DNA of 64,000 nucleotides from Vitellaria paradoxa (GCA_019916065.1 CM034240.1:39644561-39708560); one strand, 5' to 3'. Shown: positions 48,601 to 57,963, numbered from the stretch's first letter. The notes: generated by a model from the sequence alone, not told the origin. Numbers and translations: made by a program.

Positions 48601-51600
48601 TTCTGTATCTTTCCTGATTGCTTACTACATGTTGCACAGTTATGTGATTTGTACAATGAAGATGCAATATTTGATAAATTTGATTGCTGCCTCAGTGGAG
48701 ATGGGCTTCATTTTGCAACTGGATCTTATAGGTTTGTCCTTTTTTAACTGGAACAATAGGGTCATGTCAACACATTGGAGACTTACCATCTACCTGTTTA
48801 TCTTGCATTTTGTGTGGAATTCGTGCAGGTCTAATAATTTGCATTTTTTTTTTTAACTTAGCAATCTACTTCGTATTTTTTCCTGTGGAGTTGGAAGTGA
48901 AGAAGGAATTGTGATGGAAGCTAGCAAAAATCCATGCAGGTAGCCTTTTTGTTTCCATTGTCTCTGTTATCTGACCACTGTCGGGAAAAAAGAAAAATTA
49001 ATCTGAGTCATCTTACTACTGAAGCTTGAATTACATTATTGATGAAGCCTCCATTTTTGATATGTTAATAACTATTTTAATTTGATGGTTATGAGCTCCT
49101 GCATGTTTCTGTCTTTTTGTTTGTTTATTTATTTTTTTTCATATATTTTGGTAATTGAGTAGACTTTCATTGTCTCTCACCATTAGGACAGAGGCTAGCT
49201 TCTTGTTTAAAACTAAAGACCTACCCCTCTAATATGGTGCCTTTATCACCATAACCTAGACGATCAAAGCAATTCAGACAGTTCACACATCTGGAAAGGG
49301 TAGTGTTGTTGCCAGGGTAAAAATGCTTTGGCTAGAGCATTTTTGACAATTTTACCCCCTTTTCCAAATATAGAGTTGTTAAGCCCAGTGATGCCAAAAA
49401 GTTTTGACCGGTTCTCTCTGCCCACTCAACGTTGCTGGACTTGCTACCCACTCCTGTGCTGCTGCTGCTGCTTCTTCTTCACCAAAACAGCCGAAGCTCA
49501 ACAATTTTGGGGTTAAAGCATTTAGGTTTGATTGGGGGTTCAAAAATTTGAGGGGGGAAATTGGAATGAAACAAGCGATGACATCGTCTTTGATGGGTTA
49601 AAAAAAAAATGGAGAGGGAGGGAGAGTGACTTGGCATAAAGTTCAGGAAACCATTGGCATAGAGGATGCCCCCGACTTTGTATGACCAACCACAGCTGTG
49701 ACCTCCTACAAATCTTGGGCGAATGACAACCCAGTTCACCCATCAACCAACTTCTGTTCTTGCATTGCCAGTGCAATCCAGTTGATTCAATGGGCTCTGC
49801 AGCTATGGGGGCCAAAGAAGAAGCTCACGTGAAGGGATAGAGACTTGAGTCTAGGAGAGGGGTGGAGTAATCTTCGGCAAAGGTGGGCCAAATGAAGAAA
49901 GAGGTGGGTGGTACCTTCACTTTCTCCGTCAAAATGGGTGATCCTAGCCAGATGAGAGGCTGAATTTGATGTGAAGTTGCTGCGGCTCGATTGATGAGAG
50001 GGGTTGAATCCATGGATTAGCTGTTTTGTGCTTATATTGCAAATCTATTTTGGTCATCTTCAATCTTTCTACTGATTTTTGCCCTTGGAGACTATCCACC
50101 AGAGTTTCAAGCTTTGAAAGAATTCCAACATTGCATTAAGATGAAATCCATTGCTTAGTGTAGTCCCAAAAACCTCATTCAATTAAGGGAAAAGAAAATT
50201 TGTCCAAGTTGGTTGTTGTTAGAATCCTTAGAATATTCTAGATAGCTGTGATTGATTATATGTCCTAAATTTTTTCTCATAAATTTGGTATTTTCCTAAT
50301 CCTAGTATTTCCTAAATTGGTTGTAATCTACAAGTATAAATACAATACAAAGGGAGATGAGAATTTAACTCACTCTCAATTATTTCTTTATTCTTCTCAA
50401 CTTGGTATCAAAGCCCCCTTCCAATTCCCCTTAAAAAAAAAAAAAACCCTAGGTGTCACTGTTCATCGCCGCCGACGATCTCTCCGACGACTGTCAGCTG
50501 TCGACGACACCACTACTAGATTCGTCTTTGTCCGGCAAGTCTCATCGACGAAGTTTCGTCGGCCGACGTTGGGCGATGCTCCTCCACGCGCTGATCGAAG
50601 CTCCTCGCCCAAAGGCAGATTGCTGAGTCTGACTAGCGCGTGCCGGCACGTGCATCGTCGGCTAATTTCCAGTGACCTTCCATGATGGTCGTCGCTCATT
50701 GCTTGATTCTCTGGCATGGTTCGTTGATAGATTTGGAAAGCTCTTGATGTGCTGCCTGAGTTCTTCATTGTCGGTTTCCTAGTTCTTTTGCTCGTTGTTC
50801 ATATGATTAATGCTGTGTATGGATCTCTTGAGGTTCTTTGGCCATCCTTGATCGTTGTTTGTCCTTCGGTAAATCTTCTTCTTCTGATTGTTATTATTGT
50901 GGATTGATCGTCTTCGATCGCTGCACTATGTTTGCTGATGCTGATGCTTAGCGACCTTTGGTATTCCAATTGCTAATATTACATCTTCTTTTATATATTA
51001 TGGCTCTCAACCCTAATGAAAATAAGACTTCTGATAGCGAGGCTTCTGTTGCATCTGTTGTGCCTATTGACAGTCTCCCTAAATCCATCTCTTGTGAGAA
51101 ATTGAATGGAATAAACTATCTGACATGGTCTCATGCTGTCCGTGTATTCTTGATTGGTCGCCAGTTAGAAAACTATATTATAGATCCTCCACCAGATTTG
51201 AAGTCTCCCTCTTTTTCACAATGGAGGGCTACAGATGCTGTTGTTATGAGTTGGATATGGCATAGCTTGGAAACTTCAATATTTCATACTGTCGCTCTGT
51301 GTGGGTCTTCCAAAGCAATATGGGACTCATTAGCAGACTCTTTTTCTCAAAAGAGTAATATTTCGGAGATCTTTGATGCGTATGAGAAGCTTTTCTCCTT
51401 TTGCCAAGGTGCTCAATCATTGTTTGACTATTACAGTAATCTCAAAGCATTAGGTGATCGCCTTCTATAATTTCATCCCTTTCCAGAGACGAAGGCTGAG
51501 ATGATACGATAATGGGATGAGCTCATGACTGTTTTACTCCTTGTTGGTCTTAATGATAATCTTCACAGTTATTGGGATTAGCTTCTAGTAGGGGAGACTA

Positions 51601-54600
51601 TACCCACCATGGCCAATGCTTACTCTCGTCTCCAGCGTTCTTCTGTGTCAACACTCTCATCTAGCTTCATCGGCGAGTGGGTTTGATTCTATTGCTCTTG
51701 TTGGTGGTTCTAGAGGTCGTGGTTCTCATGGTGGGTCTTGTGGTTTTCGTGGTGGTTCTTATGGCGTTAGTCGTGGTTCTAGACGCGGCACCAAGAAATG
51801 CGACCATTGTGGGGGCACTAATCACACCGAGCCATACTGTTGGAAGAATTATAGGTGTCCTGAGCAAGCCCATCATGTCACTACTAAGTCCACTGGCACT
51901 GACTCTTCTACACAGAATACTTCTGCTATGAGTGATTCTGTTACATCTGGTTCAGCCTCTTAGGTTCCCTTCACTCCTGCTGAATTAGAGGCCATTGTGC
52001 AAGTTATTTGCATCTCTCGCTCGTCTACTGCTACCTTGGCACAATCAGGTAGTGTTGCTTGCTTTACTTCTCCTGGTCTCCATCTCCCTCTCCATGGGTC
52101 ATTGATTCCAGTGCCAGTGCACATGTCTCGGGTAATCATTCCTTATTTTCTAACTTGGCTGCTATCACTCATAGTATTACCTTAGCTGATGGGTCCTCCC
52201 GACTTGTGACCAGTAAAGGATGCCTTCACCCTTCTCCCTCCTTAGTCTTACCCTCTAGTCTTTTTGTTCCTAAATTTTCATTCAATTTGTTATCTGTTAG
52301 TCAATTAACTAAATCTTTGAACTGTTCTGTGACCTTTTCTCCTTCTCCTTGTGTTTTTCAAGATCTCATGACACAGAAGACGATTGGTTTGGGATGTGAA
52401 CGTGCTGGTCTCTACTACCTTGATCCTGCTAACTTTACGTTTACTCATTCAGCATTCAGTGGATCCGTGTCTCCTTTACAATGGCATTGTCGTTTGGGTC
52501 ATCCGTCATTAGCTCGTCTTAAGCTTGCTATTCCTAGTTTAGGGTCTGTTTCAAGTCTTGAATGTGAGGCTTGTCAATTTGGCAAGCACCACCGTAGTTC
52601 ATTTTCGAGTCATAAAAGTAATCGTCAGTCTAAACCTTTTTGATGTAGTCCATACGGACATTTGGGGTCCTTCAAGAGTTGTTTCTATTAATATATTTTG
52701 GTATTTTGTCATTTTTGTTGATAATTATTCTCGTATGACTTGGTTATTTTTTATAAAACAACGTTCTGAGCTATCTGCTATTGTGTTACGACTTTATAAT
52801 GAAATTCTCACTCAATTTGACACAAAAATTAAAATTCTTCACTCTGATAATGCTCTTGAATACACTCAATCTGTCATGACCCAATTCTGTGTTGAGCGGG
52901 GCATCCTTCATCAAACTTCTTGTGTTCATACCTCTCAACAGAATGGTGTTGTTGAACGAAAACACCGTCATTTATTAGATGTTGCCCCTACCCTTCGTTT
53001 CAATATGAATCTTTCAAAACCATACTGGGAGGATGCTGTTCTGACTGCTTGTTATCTTATAAAATGGGTTCCTTCGCCCCTTCTTGGTAATCAATCTTCT
53101 TTTTCTCTCCTCTATCCCTCTGTTACTCATTTTTCTCTCTTACTTCGTACCTTTGGCTGTGTCGCTTTTGTTCATAATTTGCACCCTGGTTTAGACAAAC
53201 TTTCTCCTCGTGCTCGTCGTTGTGTCTTTCTCGGTTACTCTTGCACTTAGAAGGGTTATCGGTGTTATCATCCTCCTACTCGTAAGTACTTTGTTAATGC
53301 TGATGTTACTTTATTTGAATCTACCCCTTATTTTTCTCGTGGGGGGGAGGCTACTCTTCCTTCTCAAGAGGGGGAGTCATCTCACAGTACACAGATTCCC
53401 TTTGCTGAACTTCCAGCTCCTAGTGTTTCTAGTGTGCCACCACCTTTACAGGTATATCAGCGTCGTACTAGTCCTGCACCGGTTACTTCTGTCCTTGTGG
53501 ATCCTGAGACTCTTGAGACACCTACTACAACTACACTTGTTGAAACCGAACCTTTTGAGATTGATGATCTTCCCATCGCTCTCAGGAAAGGTACACGTGT
53601 GTATACTCAGCATCTTATTGCTAAGTTTGTTTCATATCATCGTGTATCACCTCGTTTCCAGTCCTTTGTTTGTGCTTTGTCTTCTGTTTCCTGTCCTACA
53701 TCTTATGAGCAGGCATTATTATCTCCTGCTTGGAAGAAAGCGATGGATGAGGAGATGCAAGCATTACAGGATAATTATACATGGGAGCTTATCTCTCTTC
53801 CACCTAGGAAGAAAACAGTGGGATGTCATTGGGTGTACACAGTAAAATATTTACCAGATGGATCTATTGAAAGATTTAAGGCTCGATTGATTGCTAAAGG
53901 ATATACCCAGACTTATGGTATTGATTATTTAGAGACCTTTTCACCAATGGCTCGTCTTAATTCAGTTCATATTCTATTGACTGTTGCAGTGAGTAAGTCA
54001 TAGCCCTTATTTCAATTAAATGTTAAAAATGCCTTCTTGCATGGTGAATTTCAAGAGGAGGTATATTTGGATCAGCCCCTTGGATATGTTGCTACGAGGA
54101 GTGAACACCTTGTTTGTCGCTTGCACAAGGCTTCGTATGGACTCAAACAATCTCCACGGGCATGGTTTGATCGGTTCAGTTCTGCTCTTCTCAACTATAG
54201 TTTTCGACGGTCCACATCTAATCACTCCGTATTTGTGCATCAGTAATCTTTTGGTATTATTGTTTTGATTGTTTATGTAGATGATATCATCATCTCAGGT
54301 GATGATAACGAAGGTATTTCTGCACTGAAAAGTTATTTGGGGAAGCAGTTCAAAACAAAAGATCTTAGAGCATTATGCTATTTCTTAGGGATTGAGATTG
54401 CTCGCTCTTCACAGGGTATTTCTCTATCCCAAAGAAAATATGCATTGGATTTACTCTCTGAAACTGGTTTTTTGGGGTCTCGCCCTACTGATACTCCTAT
54501 GGATCCTTCTATTCATTTAGACTCTGAGAGTGGTGAACTCTTCTCTGATATTGGGAGATATCGTTGACTTGTGGGTAAGCTAATTTATCTTACTGTGACA

Positions 54601-57600
54601 CGACTTGACATTACATATGCAGTTAGTGTAGTTAGTAAGTTTATGCATGCCCCTCGTCAATCTCACTTTGATGCTGTTTGTCACATTTTGAGATATGTGA
54701 AGAATTCGCCTGGTCAAGGTCTACTCGAGGCTCCAAAACCATAAACGTGATTGGATATAGTGATGCAAACTGGGTTGGTAGTCGGACAGATCGGAGGCCT
54801 ACTTCTGGATATTGCACGTTTGTTGGCGGTAATCTCGTAAGTTAGCGTAATAAAAAACAAACAGTTGTTGCTCGGTCTAGTACAGAGGCAGAGTATCGTG
54901 CCATGGCTCATACTGCGTCTGAGATGCTCTGGATACGATCTCTTCTTCAGGACTTTGGCATTTCAATTCCAGCTCCGATGACTATGTTCTGTGACAATCA
55001 GGCTGCGATATTCATTGCTAACAATCCTGCCTTTCATGAACGAACCAAGCATATTAAAGTTGACTGCTATTTCATTTGAGATTTCTTACTTAAGCATGAT
55101 ATCGCCACTCCGTTTGTGCGTTCTGATTCTCAATTGGGAGACATTCTCACAAAACCCTTAGCTCGATCGTCATTTCAAAAGTTGTTTACCAAACTGGGCA
55201 TGTTTGATCACTATACTCCAGTTTGAGGGGGAGTGTTAGAATCCTTAGAATATTCTAGATAGCTGTGATTGATTATATTTCCTAAATTTTGTCTCATAAA
55301 TTTGGTATTTTCCTAATCCTAATATTTGACTGTATTTCCTAAATTGGTTGTAATCTACAAGTATAAATACAATACAAAGGGAGATGAGAATTTAACTCAC
55401 TCTCAATTATTTCTTTATTCTTCTCAATTATTGTACTTCAACCTCGTGCACCTTTCTTAAAAAAAAAAATGGTTTGTGTAAAATCGTTCAAACTACTCTA
55501 GCCAAAACTATTCTACTTAGGCAATAAAGCCACCCATCTAGGAATTCACAGTGCAGTGTGTCTTGGGCTTACAATTTTACGCCTTGACCCGTACGACACT
55601 TAGACACTTTAACTTTTTGTTGAAGTGCTAAGTCAACCTACCCTTGTTAGGAAGCTAAGAGCTCTCACAAAACTCACAAAGAGACTATGTAGGAAAGACA
55701 CTTCAAGAGAGTAAGAGAGAGTACGCAAGAGACTTGGTGAATGCTTTACTTCACTCAAAAACTTGGATGCTTACAAATGAGGGGGTGACCCCTATTTATA
55801 ACCTTCCATCTCCTCAATGGATGGTGGAGATTTATTCGATCCAATGGCGGAGGTTAAGGTTCTAGAATCCTTTACAAAAGTATCTAAGATATTTATATGA
55901 TGTGCTTTCAAATGAAGCTTCCCTACATATTCTAGAATTCTTTACAGTCATTTAGCATATTTACAAGAGTTGCCTAGAATGTACAAGATTAGCCTAGCAT
56001 GGCCTAGAGTTTTCTAGAAAATTCTGGAGCAATGCCATCTTCCTATAGCCATGCAGGCATCTGCAGGACACTAAGTAAGCGCTGACATGGCGGGTTGTGA
56101 CAAGTGGTATATAATCTTCAATTAAATCAAGTGGTATGGATTGTTATGTTGAATTACTTTTTACCAACTGGTCTTACTTCATAGTGCTTGCCTGCACAAG
56201 ATGGGTCGAGAGTCTTCTGCAATTTCTTTAGTCACTTGTTACTTGCTTGCCTCCAAACTCTATGCCCTGTATGGTATTATGCGTGTTTGGTCATTCTGTT
56301 AACAATATGATATAGGTGAATATCTAAGACAGTAGCAGATAATAACACACTTCATTACTTTTATTTTTTTTCCCCTCAGTAAGCAAGATATTATAGATAA
56401 AATGAAGTGGTACATATGCATGGGGGCAATACAATCCAGCAGTGAAACTACATAGAAAAACAGATGTTTCTCATCTGAAACCAAGCTAGAAAGAGATAGT
56501 CTTGTCTTACGAGTCTTGTCTTACATCGACATACAAACACCTGTGATGTACTAGTCATCCTATAAACAGCTAGACCATATACCTAGAAATGTAAACTACA
56601 TTGTTCACTGTCGCTTAGCAGCTTACATGATGATGGTTTCTGGTACTTTCTGTTGAATCCAATCGTTCAGGAATGACCCATTTGCCTTCTCCTTCAGATT
56701 GCTGCATGTCAGTGCCCTAACTCTCATATTGCTATAATTTCTTCCAAAATAGCCTGCTCATTCCAATTCATTCTTTCAAAAACCCTTCTGCTTCTCCCAT
56801 TCCAAATGGTACCGATGGAGGTTGTGAATATCAATTTCAAAATTAAAATCTGCAAGTTTTGCCTGTTACTGCATTTGACAAATATGGCACCAGCTCCTTC
56901 CATGGTAGAGCTGGCCACGGAACATTGCGTTTCCTCTACAAAAATAGAGCAAATCCTGTTTGCAAACCTGCATTGGAAAGGCAAGTGGTCATGACTCATG
57001 ACTGCCTTCTTCATCCTGACATAAAGCACATTTAGATTCCTTCATCATCCTAAAATCCACTGGTCTATCTTCAACAAATCTCTCTGATCTAGCCAAGTCG
57101 TAAAACTAAACCCCATTTGTGCATAGAAAACCATAATTGGGAAGTGTGTGTGAATCAGCCTGTTTCTTGAAAGTCTCCCATGTTTATGCTATTATACCTC
57201 ATGCATGGTATAAACTGGTAATCAAAATGTTGTAGATGAGTCCGGTTCTTTAGACTGAGTTTTTAGTATTCACTGTCAAATTTTACTGTCCTTGAATACA
57301 GCAAGCCACATCTCCAAGCTGCTCCTAATAGGGCTAGAAGGTCGTCGCTCAGCAACTTGGCACGTGGGTTCTACCGACAAGGTTGGAGTTCCACAATCCT
57401 ATTTTATTGACATTCTTTTATGATTTAATGTTTCTCATGCATTTTTCCTATCATCATCACATCCTACTGCTCCTTTATCCAATATTTCAGGTCATAAAAA
57501 CCCCAGCACTGAATTTGCTTGCGACTTCAATTCTAAGTTACTGCATCTGGCTTGGCATCCAAGATCAAACTTAATCGCCTGCAGTGTTGCGAATAGCTTA

Positions 57601-57618
57601 TTCCTGTACCATGCATAG
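24673..57618 (+). CDS. PP2A-B55: Protein phosphatase 2A 55 kDa regulatory subunit B (B55, WD40), 14 exons
   Basis: Exons: 24673-24766, 27436-27539, 27718-27822, 27945-28064, 29018-29209, 29330-29421, 29791-29909, 30306-30429, 30577-30700, 42938-43006, 48640-48731, 48862-48939, 57302-57381, 57491-57618. All have GT-AG borders and phases agree, giving 506 residues, close to plant ATB-alpha/beta. B55 is a seven-bladed WD40 propeller that joins the PP2A A scaffold and catalytic C subunit and selects substrates in cytosol and nucleus. Hallmarks in order: [158 protein letters not shown], and a closing KLLHLAWHP. The start is the first in-frame ATG after an in-frame TAA at 24610. The loop exon (29018-29209) and residues after about 420 diverge from typical plant B55. 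The exon 3 acceptor is the least certain border. No stop or frameshift lies in the exons, despite large transposon loads in introns 9, 10 and 12. Confidence 0.92.
25086..25540. mobile_element. Mutator-like MITE with 9 bp target duplication, in B55 intron 1
   Basis: The ends AGGGGTGGAAAC and CTCCACCCTA form short imperfect inverted termini. TTTGGCATT is present on both sides (25077-25085 and 25541-25549), a perfect 9 bp duplication typical of Mutator-superfamily insertions. The interior is rich in GAGCTCGAGCCGAGCT-type motifs and has no coding potential. Confidence 0.8.
29620..29652. repeat. T(11)G(17)AG(5) compound homopolymer in B55 intron 6
   Basis: Long T run directly followed by a long G run; potentially G-quadruplex-forming and likely length-variable. 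Confidence 0.9.
31463..32974 (+). pseudogene. Broken gypsy-type gag
   Basis: The readable start at 31463 is [19 protein letters not shown]. The conserved retrotransposon gag core lies at about 32050-32400 ([60 protein letters not shown]) and continues at 32483-32700 in another frame. Breaks include several stops between 31585 and 32045, a 19 bp tandem duplication at 32252-32289 that shifts the frame, and stops near 32390 and 32472. A later stretch near 32780-32870 ([18 protein letters not shown]) resembles the segment before the protease region of gypsy polyproteins. It is not expected to be functional. Confidence 0.75.
32885..33400 (+). repeat. Six-copy 89 bp tandem repeat
   Basis: The motif CTTATGCTTGGTT starts at 32886, 32984, 33073, 33162, 33251 and 33340: one 98 bp step and then four exact 89 bp steps. 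Each unit also contains CTCCAAATGTTTTCCCTCTG, GGGAATTTTATCTCCAAAGA and CCCTAAGGCATC. The copies differ by a few substitutions each. The array directly follows the gag remnant. Confidence 0.92.
34200..36600. repeat. GC-rich degenerate short-repeat tract with interspersed A runs
   Basis: Short motifs such as CCCGCGGCGACC, CGCGGTGACCT, CCCACGGCAACTT and GTCCCGTGG recur many times without a fixed period, making this the most GC-rich part of the window. Runs of A (about 10-24) near 34328, 35278, 35612, 35717, 36090 and 36432, with others at 33405 and 33822, are all on the + strand. Reading frames here on either strand are repeat translations (Pro/Arg/Ser-rich), not genes. Confidence 0.75.
37178..37182. 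other. Target-site duplication CTTAA (left) of the antisense copia element
   Basis: CTTAA here and at 42170-42174 directly flanks the two LTRs. Confidence 0.85.
37183..37434 (-). repeat. 3' LTR of the antisense copia element
   Basis: On the minus strand it begins TGTTCAAGAATAAAG and ends CTAATA. It matches 41909-42169 along its length with two small indels. Confidence 0.93.
37539..40594 (-). pseudogene. Copia integrase-RT-RNase H remnant (antisense element)
   Basis: Pieces in order on the minus strand: GAG-pre-integrase HHCC region (WHQKLGHP... CESCQLAKH, 40115-40594), integrase end ([11 protein letters not shown], 39585-39821), RT start region (38837-39229), RT palm ([15 protein letters not shown] and [16 protein letters not shown], 38456-38722), the catalytic box as YVDGII in place of YVDD (about 38380-38396), and RNase H ([25 protein letters not shown], 37539-38204). 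Multiple frameshifts and stops separate them. The Asp to Gly change in the RT box alone would inactivate the polymerase. Confidence 0.9.
40703..41395 (-). pseudogene. Copia gag-protease fragment (antisense element)
   Basis: A 230-codon frame with the gag C-terminal half ([18 protein letters not shown]), a CCHC knuckle region ([15 protein letters not shown]) and the protease site [13 protein letters not shown]. The fourth zinc ligand is Tyr (residue 120) in place of Cys, so the knuckle is incomplete, while the protease DSGA motif is intact. The gag start lies further right (to about 41850) in broken frames. Confidence 0.85.
41899..41908 (-). other. tRNA-iMet primer-binding site of the antisense copia element
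   Basis: Minus strand TGGTATCAGA directly after the 5' LTR, matching the 3' end of initiator tRNA-Met used by most plant copia elements. Confidence 0.9.
41909..42169 (-). repeat. 5' LTR of the antisense copia element
   Basis: On the minus strand it begins TGTTGAAGAATAAAG and ends at the primer-binding site. It is followed on the right by the CTTAA duplication. Confidence 0.93.
42175..42937. other. Remainder of B55 intron 9 right of the copia element
   Basis: AT-rich DNA with no gene. It contains a T(12)G(12) compound run near 42540-42562 and short direct repeats of TTTAAGCTATTAG near 42400 and 42430. Confidence 0.6.
43368..43437 (+). pseudogene. tRNA-Tyr-like pseudogene or SINE head in B55 intron 10
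   Basis: It aligns end to end with plant nuclear tRNA-Tyr: acceptor arms TCAACCT/AGGTCGA (one mismatch), A box TTAGCTCAGTGG, anticodon arm, and T arm GCCGGTTCAATTCTGGC containing the B box. The anticodon loop reads CTGA where tRNA-Tyr has CTGTAGA, so the anticodon is lost, and no tRNA-Tyr intron is present. It could be a processed tRNA pseudogene or the 5' end of a tRNA-derived SINE. No clear SINE body or tail follows, only a GATGATGAGGAGGAGG simple repeat near 43487. Confidence 0.65.
45067..47449 (-). mobile_element. Nested antisense LTR element
   Basis: LTR-like copies at 45067-45287 (TGTTAGAA...TTCTAACA) and 47248 to about 47449 match over most of their length in the same orientation. A primer-site-like sequence on the minus strand (TAGTATCAGAGCC, 47247 down to 47235) abuts the right copy, so the element points left. 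It sits inside the RNase H frame of the older copia remnant, between the HIEV and DCHF codons. The interior holds no recognisable pol and seems to include part of another LTR (about 45300-45848, followed by a minus-strand CTTGAGGGAGAG tract). It is probably a composite or deleted, non-autonomous element. Confidence 0.65.
47630..47806 (+). repeat. 3' LTR of the truncated copia remnant
   Basis: It begins TGTTAACATATATGG directly after the polypurine tract at 47621-47628 and contains a TATAAATATAA-like box. The right end at ...TTCTATCA is inferred from the TG...CA rule, as there is no second copy for comparison. Confidence 0.6.
47807..48639. other. Unassigned part of B55 intron 10
   Basis: Short open frames on both strands (for example 47813-48067 and 48058-48282 minus, 48307-48540 plus) show no recognisable domain. 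The composition is less AT-rich than the surroundings, so this may be an unidentified retroelement fragment. Confidence 0.4.
48940..50216. other. Left part of B55 intron 12, unassigned
   Basis: No known gene. Open frames of 60-90 codons on both strands near 49330-50010 lack recognisable motifs. The region is more GC-rich than ordinary intron sequence here and may be a degraded transposon. Confidence 0.4.
50217..50400 (+). repeat. 5' LTR of the sense copia element
   Basis: It begins TGTTAGAATCCTTAGAAT, has a TATA-like box (AAGTATAAATAC) near 50331-50342, and ends ...TTCTTCTCAA. It lacks 10 bp present in the 3' LTR. Confidence 0.95.
51001..51963 (+). pseudogene. Copia gag (broken) of the sense element
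   Basis: It starts [12 protein letters not shown] at 51001. The UBN2/retrotran gag region ([35 protein letters not shown]) reads to a TAA at 51468, with further stops at 51510 and 51579. A CCHC knuckle ([14 protein letters not shown]) is intact near 51799-51840 in a frame reading from 51616. A TAG at 51961 follows. Each of these stops is one C to T change from a Gln codon. Confidence 0.88.
52059..55205 (+). pseudogene. Copia pol (protease-integrase-RT-RNase H), broken, sense element
   Basis: Protease [13 protein letters not shown] (Ser where DSGA has Gly). HHCC zinc region (WHCRLGHP... [10 protein letters not shown]). A one-base T insertion near 52637-52641 shifts the frame. Integrase core follows with Asp (VHTDIWGPS), Asp (HSDNALEY) and Glu ([12 protein letters not shown]) present, ending at TAG 53248. 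RT (53434-54567) has TAG 54001, [10 protein letters not shown] (first catalytic Asp changed to Asn), a stop at 54244 and an intact YVDD at about 54271. Stops at 54565, 54843 and 55077 and a frameshift near 54715 break RNase H ([14 protein letters not shown]). It is not functional. Confidence 0.92.
55234..55427 (+). repeat. 3' LTR of the sense copia element
   Basis: It matches 50217-50400, with two substitutions and an extra 10 bp around 55322-55331. Confidence 0.95.
55480..56102 (-). repeat. Antisense gypsy-type LTR, probably solo
   Basis: On the minus strand it begins TGTCACAACCCGCCATGTC at 56102, a start typical of plant gypsy LTRs, and has a TATA-like box in CTATTTATA context (55789-55797 on the + strand) after which transcribed-type sequence follows. 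No internal retroelement sequence adjoins it on either side. The other end is approximate and no target duplication was confirmed. Confidence 0.5.
56650..57110 (-). pseudogene. LINE ORF2 C-terminal remnant (zf-RVT region)
   Basis: Reading down the minus strand from about 57100: [19 protein letters not shown], then a Cys-x2-Cys pair (CALCQDEEG) in one frame, then [15 protein letters not shown] in another, then [18 protein letters not shown]. This order (W..RD.L..D..W, C..C, H....C, IW..R..R.F) is that of the zinc-binding C-terminal domain of plant LINE reverse transcriptases. Stops and a frameshift show decay. No upstream RT was found. Confidence 0.7.
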
Positions 57619-57963
57619 TTCCATGTACTTCTAGGTGACACTGAAGAGTGTTTGTAGAACAAGTACTTCACCGAGGTGTCAATAAATGTTCAAAGTGATA
57701 ATGTTCAGACGACGCAATGAAATTGCATCCCCACTTTCCTTCTCAAAAAACATTGTTGATACACGGGCTCTTGACCAAGTAAACTAGAAGGCTTGAGTTA
57801 TAAATTTGGTTGTATAGTTTGCTAGGCCGATTTAGTTGTGTAAAACATGGGCCATTCTCAGGTTCTCAGTAGCAAGCACCTGTGGTGGGACCCTCTGATG
57901 ATTTTTTTTTTTTTTTGAATATATGTAGAAATAGTGATTTTGTATCTTTGATCTTTAGCCGCA
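57619..57963 (+). other. 3' untranslated region / flank of the B55 gene
   Basis: Unremarkable AT-rich DNA after the TAG at 57616-57618. It probably contains the 3' UTR; no single polyadenylation signal can be chosen. A T(16) run occurs near 57901-57917. Confidence 0.5.

Larger units (their letters stand above)
43007..48639 (+). other. B55 intron 10 (5.6 kb) with nested retrotransposon remnants
   Basis: Between the exon ending ...EHLRPK and the exon starting [11 protein letters not shown]. It contains the tRNA-Tyr-like pseudogene, a 5'-truncated sense copia remnant (about 44160-47806) and an antisense LTR element nested in it (45067-47449). From 47807 to 48639 I see no identifiable protein or repeat. 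Confidence 0.85.
50217..55427 (+). mobile_element. Ty1-copia LTR retrotransposon, sense in B55 intron 12, recent but defective
   Basis: Two LTRs (50217-50400 and 55234-55427), a tRNA-iMet primer site (TTGGTATCAAAGC at 50402-50414) and a purine tract (GAGGGGGAG at 55225-55233) define a 5.2 kb element with the copia order gag-PR-INT-RT-RH. The LTRs differ by only 2 substitutions and one 10 bp indel. The coding region has at least ten stops and two frameshifts. I could not fix a target duplication; TTGT occurs on both sides but not at matching offsets from the LTR ends. Confidence 0.95.

Noticed and set aside
53210..53845. 211-codon Leu-rich frame on the + strand.
   Set aside because: It is an out-of-frame shadow of the copia integrase-RT linker and RT region.
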